Positions 16,119 through 25,735 of a DNA stretch of 64,000 nucleotides are shown one piece after another. The first letter of the stretch is position 1. The number at the start of each line of letters is the position of its first letter. The position numbers and the translations under genes were made by a program. The notes beneath the pieces were generated by a model. That model saw only the letters and a list, made by a program, of their open reading frames with translations. It made no database searches and had not been told where the DNA came from. Source of the stretch: JAVJST01 sp965229715 (lineage in GTDB: Bacteria; Pseudomonadota; Alphaproteobacteria; Rhodospirillales; Casp-alpha2); the NCBI GenBank assembly GCA_965229715.1, contig CBDDJL010000002.1, positions 558,001 through 622,000 of the forward strand. The letters run 5' to 3'.

Positions 16119-17036
16119 TTACGGCACCACCTGACCGGCGACGATACCAGCGAGGACGATCAGGCCGAAATCGCGGTTCGATCTGAAGATTTTCTTGCAG
16201 TTCACCGGGTCGTCTATGTCGACGTTTCTGACCTGGCGCATCAGGTGGATGGCGCCGACGGCGAGGCCGACCGAGTATCCGATGCCGAGGTTCATGTCCC
16301 GTCCGACCAGGAACAGGATCAGCACGGTCAGTCCGTAGAACACGCCGAGCGCAGGCCGTGTCTTGTCGCCGAGCCGAAGCGCCGACGACTTGACCCCGGC
16401 CTGCACGTCGTCGGCCTTATCCTGATGGGCGTAGATGGTGTCGTATCCGAGCGTCCAGAACACACCAGCGGCGTAGACCATCAGTGGAATTTTATCGAGC
16501 GATCCTGTCACGGCGCTCCAACCAAGCAGCGCACCCCAGTTGAAGGTGAGGCCAAGCACAAGCTGCGGCCAGTAGGTCACCCGCTTGGCGAGCGGATAGA
16601 TCGCGACCAGACCGAGAGAGGCGATCGCGAGACCGGCCGTAAAGAAATTGAACTGGCTCAGCACTGCGAGGCCGATAGCGAGTTGTAAGCCGAGGAACAC
16701 GAGGGCCTGCGGGACGCTGACGGCGCCGCTGGGGATCGGCCGCGTTGCCGTCCGTGCCACCTTCGCATCGTACTCGCGGTCGACAATATCGTTGATCGTG
16801 CACCCCGCGCCCCGCATCACGAGGGAGCCGACGGCAAACAGGATGAGGAGTCGCCAGTCAGGCCAGCCGCCGCTGGCGAGCGCCACACCCCACCAACACG
16901 GCAATACGAGGAGCCATGTGCCGATCGGCCTGTCGAGCCGGGCGAGGCGGGCATAAGGTTTCAGCGAGTCGGGCAGTATGCGGTCGACCCAGGTGTCGGT
17001 ACGAATGTCGGAGGCGTCTTCAGTCGATGTCGTCAT
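16119..17036 (-). CDS. ubiA: 4-hydroxybenzoate polyprenyltransferase
   Basis: A 305-residue integral membrane prenyltransferase that attaches the polyprenyl tail to 4-hydroxybenzoate in ubiquinone synthesis. The first Asp-rich motif NDIVDREYD lies at residues 82-90 and the second at DTIYAHQDKADD, with about eight or nine hydrophobic segments between and after. Length is normal. It is divergent from rsmE with about 60 bases between, a gap that should contain both promoters. The stop is 19 bases from the convergent BetI-like gene. Confidence 0.93.
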   Translation of the reverse strand: MTTSTEDASDIRTDTWVDRILPDSLKPYARLARLDRPIGTWLLVLPCWWGVALASGGWPDWRLLILFAVGSLVMRGAGCTINDIVDREYDAKVARTATRPIPSGAVSVPQALVFLGLQLAIGLAVLSQFNFFTAGLAIASLGLVAIYPLAKRVTYWPQLVLGLTFNWGALLGWSAVTGSLDKIPLMVYAAGVFWTLGYDTIYAHQDKADDVQAGVKSSALRLGDKTRPALGVFYGLTVLILFLVGRDMNLGIGYSVGLAVGAIHLMRQVRNVDIDDPVNCKKIFRSNRDFGLIVLAGIVAGQVVP

Positions 17037-17098
17037 GGCCCGACCCTAACCTTTGTCATGGGCTTGCGTCGAGGGTGCCAGGCCACGAAACTCCGGTC

Positions 17099-17833
17099 AT
17101 GAGCGAACTTGCGACCACGCCTCGACTCTATGTTAAGCCGGATCTCGATCACGGTGGCGACATTGTGCTCGATGCCGCGCAAAGCCATTACCTGGTGCGG
17201 GTTATGCGGCGGGCAAACGGCGACCGGTTGCGTCTGTTCAATGGACGGCACGGCGAGTGGGCAGCGACGTTGACGGACGCCGACAAGAAGGCCTGCCGGC
17301 TGTCTCTCGACGAACGAACCCGCGAGCATGTCGAGGTGCCCGATATCTGGCTTTGTTTCGCGCCGATCAAGAAATCGCCGCTGGACTATCTTGTCGAGAA
17401 GGCGACGGAGTTGGGCATAGGCCGGCTTTTGCCGACCATTACCGAGCGCACCGAGAACCGCCGCGCCAATATTGAGCGCCTGGGTGACGTTGCCCGTGAA
17501 GCCGCCGAACAATGCGAGTGTCTCGCGGTGCCGGAGATTTGCGAATCGGACAGCCTGCGAAATCGTCTGGCTGCGTGGCCCGCGAACCGGACGTTGTTTT
17601 TCCTCGACGAGAGCCGCGAAGCGCGGCCGCTCGCGCACGAAGTTCGGGCCAATACCGGGCCCGCCGCGCTGATCACCGGGCCCGAGGGCGGGTTCACGCC
17701 GGTTGAACGCCAGACCTTGCTCGGTCATCCGGCGAGCGTCTCCTGTAGTCTTGGACCGCGTCTTTTGCGTGCCGAGACGGCTGCGGCAGCAGCGCTTGCG
17801 ATCTGGCAATCTGTCGCCGGGGATTGCGCCTGA
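17099..17833 (+). CDS. rsmE: 16S rRNA (uracil1498-N3)-methyltransferase
   Basis: A 244-residue SPOUT-class methyltransferase that makes m3U1498 in 16S rRNA using S-adenosylmethionine. Evidence includes the N-terminal PUA-like part (SHYLVRVMRRANGDRLRLFN), KKSPLDYLVEKATELGIG, and the knotted SAM site with LITGPEGGFTPVE and LGPRLLRAETAAAAAL. The start at 17099 is the ATG that opens the usual MSEL-type N-terminus; the longer frame upstream is antisense to ubiA. It precedes gshA by 55 bases on the same strand. Confidence 0.92.
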   Translation: MSELATTPRLYVKPDLDHGGDIVLDAAQSHYLVRVMRRANGDRLRLFNGRHGEWAATLTDADKKACRLSLDERTREHVEVPDIWLCFAPIKKSPLDYLVEKATELGIGRLLPTITERTENRRANIERLGDVAREAAEQCECLAVPEICESDSLRNRLAAWPANRTLFFLDESREARPLAHEVRANTGPAALITGPEGGFTPVERQTLLGHPASVSCSLGPRLLRAETAAAAALAIWQSVAGDCA

Positions 17834-17888
17834 GACCCGGCAGGGTAGAGTAAGGGTACAACCTTTCACCATTTGACGGATTCATCAC

Positions 17889-19256
17889 ATGTCTGGACCT
17901 TCCGACGCGGCGGCGGGGGAACCGCTGACCGAAAAGCGTCAACTCATCGAACACCTGTCATCGGGCTGCAAACCCAAGGAAACATGGCGGATCGGCACCG
18001 AACACGAAAAATTCGCCTACGACCGCACGGAATACCGACCTCTTTCTTATGACCAGCCGGGCGGCATTCGCGATCTTCTGAACGGCATGACCGAGTTCGG
18101 CTGGCAGCCGGTCACCGAGGGCAACAACGTCATCGCGCTGAAGAAAAATGGCGGGGCGATCAGTCTGGAACCGGCAGGACAGGTCGAGCTTTCCGGCGCG
18201 CCGCTCGAGACCATTCATCAGACTTGCGGCGAGGTGAATGAACACCTGAGCCAGGTCAAGAAAGTCGCCAGCGAGCTCGACATCGTTTTTCTCGGCCTCG
18301 GCTACCGACCGCTTTGGACCGGCGACGATGTACCCTGGATGCCCAAGGGCCGCTACAAGATCATGCGCGAATACATGAAGAAGAAGGGCAATCTCGGAAC
18401 CGAGATGATGCAGAATACCTGCACGGTACAGGTTAACCTCGACTTCGACAGCGAGAACACGATGGTCGAGATGTTCCGCATCGGCCTCGCCCTGCAGCCG
18501 GTCGCGACCGCGCTGTGGGCCAATTCGCCGTTCCGCGGGGGTGGGCCGAACGGCTATCTCAGCTACCGCAGCCACATCTGGTCGGATACCGATCCGGATC
18601 GTACCGGCATGCTGCCTTTCGTCTTCGAGGACGGCTTCGGCTTTGAACGTTACGTCGACTTCGCGCTCGACGTGCCGATGTACTTTGTCTATCGCGACGG
18701 CGTTTATCATGACGTATCGGGCAAGTCGTTTCGCGACTTCCTCGCTGGAAAGCTTCAGGGTTTCGAGGGCGAGCATCCGAAACCGAGCGACTGGGAGGAC
18801 CATCTGACGACGATCTTTCCCGAGGTGCGCCTCAAGAAGTATCTCGAGATGCGCGGCGCCGACGGCGGCCCCTGGGCCCGGCTGTGCGCGCTACCGGCGT
18901 TCTGGGTCGGGTTGTTGTACGACGACCAGGCGCGCACCGACGCGCTTGACCTGATTGCCGACTGGACTGCGGAGGAGCGCCAGCAGCTGCGCGAACGGGT
19001 GCCGGTGACGGCGCTCAACACCCCGTTCCGGGGCGAGACCGTACGTGATCTGGCGTGCAAAGCGCTGACCATCTCGCGGGCCGGATTGTGCCGCCGCAAC
19101 AAGACAGACTGGGTCGGCCTCGACGAAACCCATTTCCTGAAGCCGCTGTTCCAGATCGCCGATTCCGGGATCACCCCGGCGGAGGAAATGCTGAACGCCT
19201 ACAAGAACCGCTGGGCCGGCGATATTCGCCCGGTGTTTCAGGAATACGCTTACTAA
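17889..19256 (+). CDS. gshA: Glutamate-cysteine ligase, alphaproteobacterial/plant type
   Basis: A 455-residue glutamate-cysteine ligase of the plant/alphaproteobacterial class, catalysing the first step of glutathione synthesis. Family hallmarks are WRIGTEHEKFAY near residue 33, the GNNVIALKKNGGAISLEPAGQ-type region (read in two parts), MQNTCTVQVNLDF and NSPFRGGGPNGYLSYRS. Length fits. It follows rsmE closely, a common order in Alphaproteobacteria. The stop overlaps that of the convergent acetyltransferase gene by four bases. The second enzyme, GshB, is not in the window. Confidence 0.93.
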   Translation: MSGPSDAAAGEPLTEKRQLIEHLSSGCKPKETWRIGTEHEKFAYDRTEYRPLSYDQPGGIRDLLNGMTEFGWQPVTEGNNVIALKKNGGAISLEPAGQVELSGAPLETIHQTCGEVNEHLSQVKKVASELDIVFLGLGYRPLWTGDDVPWMPKGRYKIMREYMKKKGNLGTEMMQNTCTVQVNLDFDSENTMVEMFRIGLALQPVATALWANSPFRGGGPNGYLSYRSHIWSDTDPDRTGMLPFVFEDGFGFERYVDFALDVPMYFVYRDGVYHDVSGKSFRDFLAGKLQGFEGEHPKPSDWEDHLTTIFPEVRLKKYLEMRGADGGPWARLCALPAFWVGLLYDDQARTDALDLIADWTAEERQQLRERVPVTALNTPFRGETVRDLACKALTISRAGLCRRNKTDWVGLDETHFLKPLFQIADSGITPAEEMLNAYKNRWAGDIRPVFQEYAY

Positions 19257-19999
19257 ACGCCGCGCCGCGCCTCGGTCATCAGGTCGCCGAGGCGGCGCTT
19301 CTGGGTGCCGTCGCCGTCGAAGTTGGCGGGATCGAGCCATGTCTCGAACGCCGACTTCGCCGCCGGCCAGTCGCGGTCGAGAATGGCGAACCACGCCGTA
19401 TCCCGATTGCGGCCCTTGGTTACGCTCATCTGGCGGAACACTCCTTCGTAGGCGAAGCCGAGGCGCTCGGCGGTGCGCTTTGAGGCGGCATTCAGGTTGT
19501 TGCACTTCCATTCGTAACGCCGGTAACCGAGTTCGTCGAAAACGCGGCGCATCAGCAGGTACATGGCCTCGGTCGACGCAGGCGTACGCTGAAGTAGCGG
19601 CGAATAGTGGATGTGGCCGGTCTCGATGACGCCGTTCGCCAGATCCATGCGCATCAGGCTGGCGATGCCGACCGCCTTCCCCGTTTCCTTGAACCGGATG
19701 GTATGAAACATCGGATCGGGTCCCAGGCAGGTCTCGCGCAGCCATTTGTCGTAACCCGCGAGGGTGTCGAACGGGCCGTAGGGCAGGTACGTCCAGTTGG
19801 CGCCGCCGGCATCGTGCATCACGGCATCGTAAAGCTCCGCCGCGTCGGTGTCGGCATCGATTGGCGCGACCGTGCACCAGCGGCCGACCATCGCCGTTGC
19901 CGGCGGGCGCTCGCACGGCGTCCAGCCGGGGACCTCGAAATCGAGCGGTTGGCCGAACTCGTTCTCGGCGCTCGGCGTCGTGATGTATTTCTCGGTCAT
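19253..19999 (-). CDS. GNAT family N-acetyltransferase (RimJ/RimL-like)
   Basis: A 248-residue protein of the Acetyltransf_3 (RimJ/RimL-like) type, expected to transfer an acetyl group from acetyl-CoA to an amine. Visible elements are VGRWCTVAPIDADTDAAELY at the N-terminal strand, the GHIHYSPLLQRTPASTEAMY motif B region and KCNNLNAASKRTAERLGF, the acetyl-CoA pyrophosphate loop and following helix. ATG has a GGAG site. Similar genes are often single and of unknown substrate. It is convergent with gshA and divergent from tldD. Confidence 0.85.
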   Translation of the reverse strand: MTEKYITTPSAENEFGQPLDFEVPGWTPCERPPATAMVGRWCTVAPIDADTDAAELYDAVMHDAGGANWTYLPYGPFDTLAGYDKWLRETCLGPDPMFHTIRFKETGKAVGIASLMRMDLANGVIETGHIHYSPLLQRTPASTEAMYLLMRRVFDELGYRRYEWKCNNLNAASKRTAERLGFAYEGVFRQMSVTKGRNRDTAWFAILDRDWPAAKSAFETWLDPANFDGDGTQKRRLGDLMTEARRGV

Positions 20000-20212
20000 G
20001 ACAATTCTCCGTAAATCGATGCCGGACGCTACGCCCGTAGTGGCTCCCCCGAAAGCACCACTTTGAGACTGTTTTCCGGTCCGGATACGACCCCGCCCAG
20101 TCCCTCCACCTTGAAGTGGAGGGGTTCGGCAGGGAGATGCACTTGTCCGTGGGTCTTTCCATCGTCGAACCGTATGCCCATATTGACGGCAGCAGCAAAG
20201 AGCGAGGCCACG

Positions 20213-21649
20213 ATGAGCGTCACCGACCGGACCAACAACCTGTTCTTCGAGCGCACCGGGCTGGAGCGTGCCCGTGTCGAGGCCATTGTCGACGATGCGC
20301 TCGGCCAGGCCGACGACGGCGAGATGTTTCTCGAGTATCGCCAGTCAGAAAGCCTGACCTGGGACAACGGGCATCTGAAGAACGCGTCCTACGATACCCT
20401 GCAGGGCTTTGGATTGCGTGCAGTGTCCGGCGAGGCGACCGGCTACGCGCACGGCTCCGATATATCGGAAGAGGCCATGCAGCGCGCGGCGGCGACCGTG
20501 AAGGCGGTTGGCGCCGGACGGTCCAGCGAGGCGGCGGCCCCGCCCATCGGGACCAACCGGATTCTCTACGCCGCCGACAACCCGCTCGACGACATGGACT
20601 TCGCTGCCAAGGTCGAACTGCTGGAGACTATCGATACCCACGCGCGCGCCGCAGACGAGCGGGTGCGACAGGTTTCAGTCAATCTCTCGGGCCAGTGGCA
20701 GGCGGTCGAGATCATGCGGACCGGCGGCGAGGCCGCACGTGATATCCGGCCCCTGGTGCGGCTCAACGTCTCCGTCGTTCTGGAACAGGACGGCAAGATG
20801 GAATCGGGCGGTTACGGTTGTGGCGGCCGGGCCGCCTACGAAGGCTTTGTCACTGAGGCGACATGGCGGCATGCGGTTTCCGAGGCCATCCGACAGGCCG
20901 ACGTCAACCTGTGCGCAGTTCCGGCGCCGGCGGGCGAGGTGCCGGTGGTACTTGGCTCCGGCTGGCCTGGCATCCTGTTGCACGAGGCCATCGGCCACGG
21001 CCTTGAGGGCGATTTCAACCGCAAGAAGACCTCGGCGTTCGCCGGCCTGATGGGGCAACGCGTGGCTTCGCCCGGCGTCACGGTGATCGACGACGGCACC
21101 ATGCAGGACCGGCGTGGCTCGCTGACCGTCGACGACGAGGGCACGCCGACCCAGCGCACGGTGCTGATCGAGGACGGCATCCTGACCGGCTATATCCACG
21201 ACCGGTTGAACGGCCGCCTGATGGGCGCCGGCTCGACCGGCAACGGGCGGCGCGAAAGCTATGCCCACAGTCCGATGCCCCGCATGACCAACACCATTAT
21301 GCTGGGCGGCGAACACGACCCGGCGGAAATTCTGGCCAGCGTGAAAAAAGGAATTTACGCAGTGACTTTCGGTGGCGGCCAGGTCGACATCACGTCCGGC
21401 AAGTTCGTTTTTTCGTGCACAGAGGCCTACGAGATCGAGGACGGCAAGGTTGGCCGTCCCGTCAAGGGCGCGACCCTGATCGGCAACGGCCCCGACGTGC
21501 TGACGCGCGTTTCGATGATTGGCGGAGATATGGAACTCGATCCCGGTATTGGCACTTGCGGCAAGGACGGCCAAGGCGTTCCCGTCGGCGTCGGCCAGCC
21601 GACGATCAAGATCGACGAGTTGACGGTGGGCGGCACGGCAGTTGGTTGA
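20213..21649 (+). CDS. tldD: TldD metalloprotease subunit
   Basis: A 478-residue TldD protein. With TldE (PmbA) it forms a heterodimeric zinc protease that degrades unfolded peptides and matures some antibacterial peptides and antitoxins. The zinc motif HEAIGH is at residues 257-262, and the SPMPRMTNT and SCTEAYEIEDGK motifs are typical. Start at 20213 has a GAGG site; the frame continues upstream without homology. The tldE partner is also in this window at 60473, about 39 kb away. Confidence 0.93.
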   Translation: MSVTDRTNNLFFERTGLERARVEAIVDDALGQADDGEMFLEYRQSESLTWDNGHLKNASYDTLQGFGLRAVSGEATGYAHGSDISEEAMQRAAATVKAVGAGRSSEAAAPPIGTNRILYAADNPLDDMDFAAKVELLETIDTHARAADERVRQVSVNLSGQWQAVEIMRTGGEAARDIRPLVRLNVSVVLEQDGKMESGGYGCGGRAAYEGFVTEATWRHAVSEAIRQADVNLCAVPAPAGEVPVVLGSGWPGILLHEAIGHGLEGDFNRKKTSAFAGLMGQRVASPGVTVIDDGTMQDRRGSLTVDDEGTPTQRTVLIEDGILTGYIHDRLNGRLMGAGSTGNGRRESYAHSPMPRMTNTIMLGGEHDPAEILASVKKGIYAVTFGGGQVDITSGKFVFSCTEAYEIEDGKVGRPVKGATLIGNGPDVLTRVSMIGGDMELDPGIGTCGKDGQGVPVGVGQPTIKIDELTVGGTAVG

Positions 21650-21706
21650 CCCCTCCCACATTTGACCCACGACAGTACCGCTAATCCCTTCTAGGCTCGC
21701 CGCGTC

Positions 21707-22687
21707 ATGACGGACGCTGGCCGGGAAATCGTATCGACGCCGAGTACAACGCTCTCGCCCTTCGTGCGCGGCGCGCTGTTGCTGCTGCTGGCAATGTTCC
21801 TGTTCGATGTCATGGGGGCGATCATCAAGTATCTCGGTACGTTGACGACCGAGCGCGCCGACATCGCCTATCCCGCGCAGCAGCTCGCCGTGTTCCGCAA
21901 TATCTTCGGGCTGGTCCCCTGCTTCGCCGTTCTCTTCGCCTCACGTGACTGGCATGCCGCGGGCCGGCCGCTGATTATCCGCCAATGGAAGCTCGGCCTC
22001 GGACGCGGCCTGATGATCGCCTTTGCCCAGTTCTGCTATTACACCGCACTGGTACACTTGGCTTTCGCCACGGCGACAACGCTTTCGTTTGCCGGGCCGT
22101 TGTTCATCACCGCGCTCTCCATGCCGGTGTTGGGACTTCGGGTCGGGCCGTGGCGTTGGCTCGCCGTCGTCGTCGGCTTTGTCGGCGTCATCCTGATCAT
22201 GCGGCCCGGTAGCGATGTCTTCACCTACGCCGCCTTGCTGCCGATCGGTGCCGCGCTCGGCTATGCGGGGTCCAGCATTGCCATTCGCCTGATGGACGAG
22301 GACGTGCCGAGCGCCACGGTCAATCTCTATTCTACCACGGGGGCGCTTGCGGGTTCTCTCGTCGCCGTCCTTGGGACGGGCGGCTGGGTTCCCGTTGCAT
22401 CCGCCCAGGACTGGTTTTGGCTGGCCGCCATGGGCGCCGCCGGCGGCTTTGCCGTGCTTTGCCTGATCGCCGCATACCGGCTCAGCGAGCCGGGCAATCT
22501 TGCGCCCTTCGAGTACTTTGGCATCCCGTTCTCGTTCGTTATCGGCTGGTACGTGTTCCACGAAGCGCCGTTCGACCGCCTGTTCCCTGGCGCGCTATTG
22601 ATCGTCGCCGGCGGTCTGCTCATTGTCTGGCGGCAACGGGTCAATGAACAACGCCAGAAAACCGCGGCGGGCCAAGTGGCGTCCTGA
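21707..22687 (+). CDS. EamA/DMT-family transporter
   Basis: A 326-residue membrane protein with two EamA repeats and about ten transmembrane helices, belonging to the drug/metabolite exporter superfamily. The first repeat includes LLLLLAMFLFDVMGAIIKYL and ends at GVILIMRPGSDV; the second ends with LIVAGGLLIVWRQRV, the usual final helix followed by a basic cytoplasmic tail. Substrate is unknown for this subgroup (S-adenosylmethionine, amino acids and others in relatives). It stands alone downstream of tldD and convergent with an FkbM-like gene. Confidence 0.85.
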   Translation: MTDAGREIVSTPSTTLSPFVRGALLLLLAMFLFDVMGAIIKYLGTLTTERADIAYPAQQLAVFRNIFGLVPCFAVLFASRDWHAAGRPLIIRQWKLGLGRGLMIAFAQFCYYTALVHLAFATATTLSFAGPLFITALSMPVLGLRVGPWRWLAVVVGFVGVILIMRPGSDVFTYAALLPIGAALGYAGSSIAIRLMDEDVPSATVNLYSTTGALAGSLVAVLGTGGWVPVASAQDWFWLAAMGAAGGFAVLCLIAAYRLSEPGNLAPFEYFGIPFSFVIGWYVFHEAPFDRLFPGALLIVAGGLLIVWRQRVNEQRQKTAAGQVAS

Positions 22688-22689
22688 CC

Positions 22690-23526
22690 CTAGGTTGTCA
22701 GAAAATTCATGTAAGCTGGCGAGCGCTCCGCACCCGTTATGCGGTCGAAGGCCTTCAGTGCCAGCAGGGCGACGTCGATCGATTCGTAGATGTCGTTCAT
22801 AATCAGCGCCAGCTTGAGCAACTTCTCTCCGTCGAGCTCGTCGAATCGCCGCACATCGGTATGGTAGACGGCGTCGGCCCACAGGTGGTTGTTCACGTTC
22901 TCGATCGGATCGTTGTTGATGACAACGGGGTTGAATGGCCGGCCGGCGATATGGTGAAACCGGTGAAACATCATGCCATAGCCGCGGATTACCGGGTCGA
23001 TGTCCGCAAACAGCGGTTGGCCTTCGTACATGTCGATGAACTCGACCTCGGTATGAACGAGGACCACATCCCGCATGATGCGCCCGGCATGTCGGATAAC
23101 ATCGAGCTCCGAGCCCTGCACATCGATAAAGAGCGCGTCGGCGGTTTCGATCTCGGCGACATCGTCGAGCCGCACGGTCTCGACGGGCGTTTCGTGTGCC
23201 GTCGTCATCAGGTTCGGCAATTGCGTGTACATCGCGATCAGTTCGTCGTTCGTCGGATAGAGCGAACTGGTTAGGGCGAGCGCGTTTCGGCGGAAGGTGC
23301 CGCGTGTGCCGTCGCCGATCATGTAGGGATGGATGTCAGCCCGGTCGCCCCAATACGAAGCGGCCTGGGCCGCCGCCGTGGCATCGCCTTCAAATCCGAT
23401 GACGTGGATCTTGTCGACATCCATCAGCGCCTGATACGCGAACTCTTCCTCGTTCAATGCCGCGCCGATGTCGATCACCGTGACGGCAGGCAGATCGTTG
23501 AAAAGCTTGGTCAGACTACCGGCCAT
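22690..23526 (-). CDS. FkbM-family methyltransferase, paralogue 1
   Basis: A 278-residue SAM-dependent methyltransferase of the FkbM class. The SAM-binding strand-loop is AVTVIDIGAALNEEE, followed by HVIGFEGDATAA, and the FkbM signature block is TVRLDDVAEIETADALFIDV with QGSELDVIRHA. The C-terminal region contains an HxxH-type block near MMFHRFHHIAGRP. It is about 50-55 percent alike by eye to the second copy at 24809-25666. FkbM enzymes often O-methylate sugars or small molecules on surface glycans. Nothing here names the substrate. A GGGAG site precedes ATG. Confidence 0.8.
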   Translation of the reverse strand: MAGSLTKLFNDLPAVTVIDIGAALNEEEFAYQALMDVDKIHVIGFEGDATAAAQAASYWGDRADIHPYMIGDGTRGTFRRNALALTSSLYPTNDELIAMYTQLPNLMTTAHETPVETVRLDDVAEIETADALFIDVQGSELDVIRHAGRIMRDVVLVHTEVEFIDMYEGQPLFADIDPVIRGYGMMFHRFHHIAGRPFNPVVINNDPIENVNNHLWADAVYHTDVRRFDELDGEKLLKLALIMNDIYESIDVALLALKAFDRITGAERSPAYMNFLTT

Positions 23527-23600
23527 GGAGGTGCTCCCGCTCGAGGCCCGGTCACACCGGGTCGGTGACGGGATTATCGGAACGGGCGATGAAGATTGCT

Positions 23601-24620
23601 TTAAAGCGGGGTCCCCGTTTGACGAAGCTTGCCGATCACACTCTCAAGCACCTGCAGGGTCTTGGCATCGATTTCGCGGGCCAGTGCGTCATGGGTACCG
23701 GATTTGGTCAGCGTCGTCCTGAGATCGGCGAAAAGATCGTGCAGCAAGGCACGGGCGGCGTCCTCGGTCAGTGACCAGTTCGCGCCGGGCCGTTCGGGGT
23801 CCGCCGGAATCATATTGCTATTGATCATTGCGACCAGCCAGTCGACACGTTTGTCCATATCCTTGAAGTGTTGCGCGATCAGGATTTCGGCACGCAGCGT
23901 GATGCGATGCGACTCACGGGTTTTGTAGACCTCGTTCCAGGTGAAGTTGTCGCCCAGCTTCCTGTGCATGCGGTCGGCCAGTTCGCTTGCGCTCTTTTGA
24001 AACCGCGACAGATTGTCCGGACCAATCATCAGGGAGAGCGCATTGAAAAAGCCCGGCAGGATACGCCGCGACAATCGGTCGGGTTCACGTGCGACGACCG
24101 CATCCGGCGCGAGGCGGGTTTCGAACGTGTGAACCATCAGGCGTTGGAAAGCGTTGCCGCGTTCACTCTCGGCGCGGTTGCGTTCCCGGGCCTTTGCGAA
24201 ACTCTCGGCCGCTGTCAGAAAGACCGTCTCGATCTCCTTCATGCCGACCCGGAACTCGGCATCCATTTCGGCGATGTCGTCATCGTCCAGATGCCCGCCC
24301 TTGGCGGTCACGCGCCGCTTGAGCATATCCATGAATTTCTGATGGATGAGGTTCCCCAAGCCTTCGACATGCTCCTGGGCGGAGGCCACTGCTTCCCGTG
24401 CCAGACGTTTTGCTGCGGCGCGCTGCTCCGCCGAGGCCGGCGGTGGTGTTTCAGCGGCGGCGGGCGCCGACGCGGTCGTGGCATCCGTCACGGCGCTGTC
24501 GCCCCTGACGGTTCCGTCCTTGTCGTAGAAAACGACGTCTGATGGATTGTAGTCGTCGTCGTGGTTGGTGTGGTTGTCCGGCGAATTCGTGCCGGAAGGT
24601 GTGCCCTTTCCGGTACCCAT
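23601..24620 (-). CDS. Uncharacterised helical protein between two FkbM paralogues
   Basis: About 339 residues. The first 90 are Asp/Ala/Pro-rich and likely disordered, with a segment reading DVVFYDKDGTVRG. The remainder is strongly helical and charged, including EFRVGMKEIETVFLTAAESF and DALAREIDAKTLQVLESVIG. There is no signal peptide, membrane segment or catalytic motif that I recognise. The ATG at 24620 has a GGAG site and gives a sensible N-terminus; the longer frame adds an unlikely basic leader. Its position between two FkbM-like genes on the same strand suggests a joint role, but none can be stated. Confidence 0.6.
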   Translation of the reverse strand: MGTGKGTPSGTNSPDNHTNHDDDYNPSDVVFYDKDGTVRGDSAVTDATTASAPAAAETPPPASAEQRAAAKRLAREAVASAQEHVEGLGNLIHQKFMDMLKRRVTAKGGHLDDDDIAEMDAEFRVGMKEIETVFLTAAESFAKARERNRAESERGNAFQRLMVHTFETRLAPDAVVAREPDRLSRRILPGFFNALSLMIGPDNLSRFQKSASELADRMHRKLGDNFTWNEVYKTRESHRITLRAEILIAQHFKDMDKRVDWLVAMINSNMIPADPERPGANWSLTEDAARALLHDLFADLRTTLTKSGTHDALAREIDAKTLQVLESVIGKLRQTGTPL

Positions 24621-24808
24621 GGGTCTGACTCCGCGTTTTTCTCGTCCCGATACTCTTGCGAATACATCCCCCGGACGCGACAAGCTTAGCATCTCTCGGG
24701 TGCGAAATACCGAAAATAAACAAAAAACGCTGAAATAAGCGCGCTGTGCTGATTTTAAGCCGAATGCAACTTACCGTTTGATGGGAGAGCGCGCACCCGC
24801 CGGCCTGT

Positions 24809-25666
24809 TCAATCTGGCGATGCCAGGAACGCCATGTAGTCGGGCGCATGACGGGTTCCGTTGCGGCGGTCGAACGCCTGCAGGGCGATAAACGCTACAT
24901 CGATCGAGTCGTAGAGGTCGTTCATGATCAACGCCAGCTTCAACAACTGATCATTGGCGAGATCGTCGTAGCGTCGCGGGTCGGCCATGTAGACGGCGTC
25001 CGCCCACATCTGGTGTTTCAGATTGAGGTTCTCGTCGCCGCCGACGACGATCGGCGCGAATGGCCGTCCGCTTAGCCAGTAGAACTGGTGGAACATCAAG
25101 CCATGGCCCCGGATCACCGGGTCGACATCGGAAAACAGGGGCTGGTTTTCGTAAAGCGGGGCGAATTCGACTTCGGTGTGGACGATCAGGACGTCTTTCA
25201 TGATGCGTTCCGCGTTGCGGATCACGTCGAGTTCGGCGCCTTGTACGTCGAGGAACAGGGCGTCCGCGGTGTCGATTTCCTCGATGTCGTCGAGCCGCAC
25301 GGTCTCGACGGGCGTCTCCTGTTTGACGCGCATCGGGCCCGGCAACGAGGTGAACATCTCTAGAAACGCCGCATCCGGACGATAAAGTGAACTCGTCAGT
25401 AAGGACTTCGTCTCATAGAACGTCGCCGGTTGGCCATCTCCGATCAGGTAGGGGAAAATCTGCGCATTTCCACCAAGGTGTTCGGCGGATTCCGCCGCCG
25501 CATCGGCGTTTCCGTCAAAGCCGATGACGCGGGTTTTTCCGCTATCGATAAGCGATTGATAATCGAGGCGGCCGGCGTTCAGCGATGCGCCGACGTCGAC
25601 GATGGTCACCGTCGGCAAATCGTCCAGAAACCGGGTCAGACTGCGTGGCACGAAAGGTCCCGTCAT
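24809..25666 (-). CDS. FkbM-family methyltransferase, paralogue 2
   Basis: A 285-residue FkbM-class methyltransferase sharing nearly every block with the copy at 22690-23526. SAM loop is TVTIVDVGASLNAGRLDY, signature is TVRLDDIEEIDTADALFLDV with QGAELDVIRNA, and both end with a helical KLALIMNDLYDSIDVAFIAL block and a short C-terminus. The duplication looks old, since the two have drifted over their whole length. The gene lies between the PilZ protein and the helical protein on the minus strand. No ribosome site is obvious, so the exact start is less sure. Confidence 0.8.
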   Translation of the reverse strand: MTGPFVPRSLTRFLDDLPTVTIVDVGASLNAGRLDYQSLIDSGKTRVIGFDGNADAAAESAEHLGGNAQIFPYLIGDGQPATFYETKSLLTSSLYRPDAAFLEMFTSLPGPMRVKQETPVETVRLDDIEEIDTADALFLDVQGAELDVIRNAERIMKDVLIVHTEVEFAPLYENQPLFSDVDPVIRGHGLMFHQFYWLSGRPFAPIVVGGDENLNLKHQMWADAVYMADPRRYDDLANDQLLKLALIMNDLYDSIDVAFIALQAFDRRNGTRHAPDYMAFLASPD

Positions 25667-25735
25667 TCGAACGGCCGCGTGTCCGACCGCGACAGGGAGG
25701 ATGCGGGCCCGGAGTGAAGATTGCTTTAACGCCGG

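Noticed and set aside
20675..21670. Minus-strand open frame of 331 codons over tldD
   Set aside because: Antisense to tldD, which carries the HEAIGH zinc motif; no family resemblance in the shadow frame.
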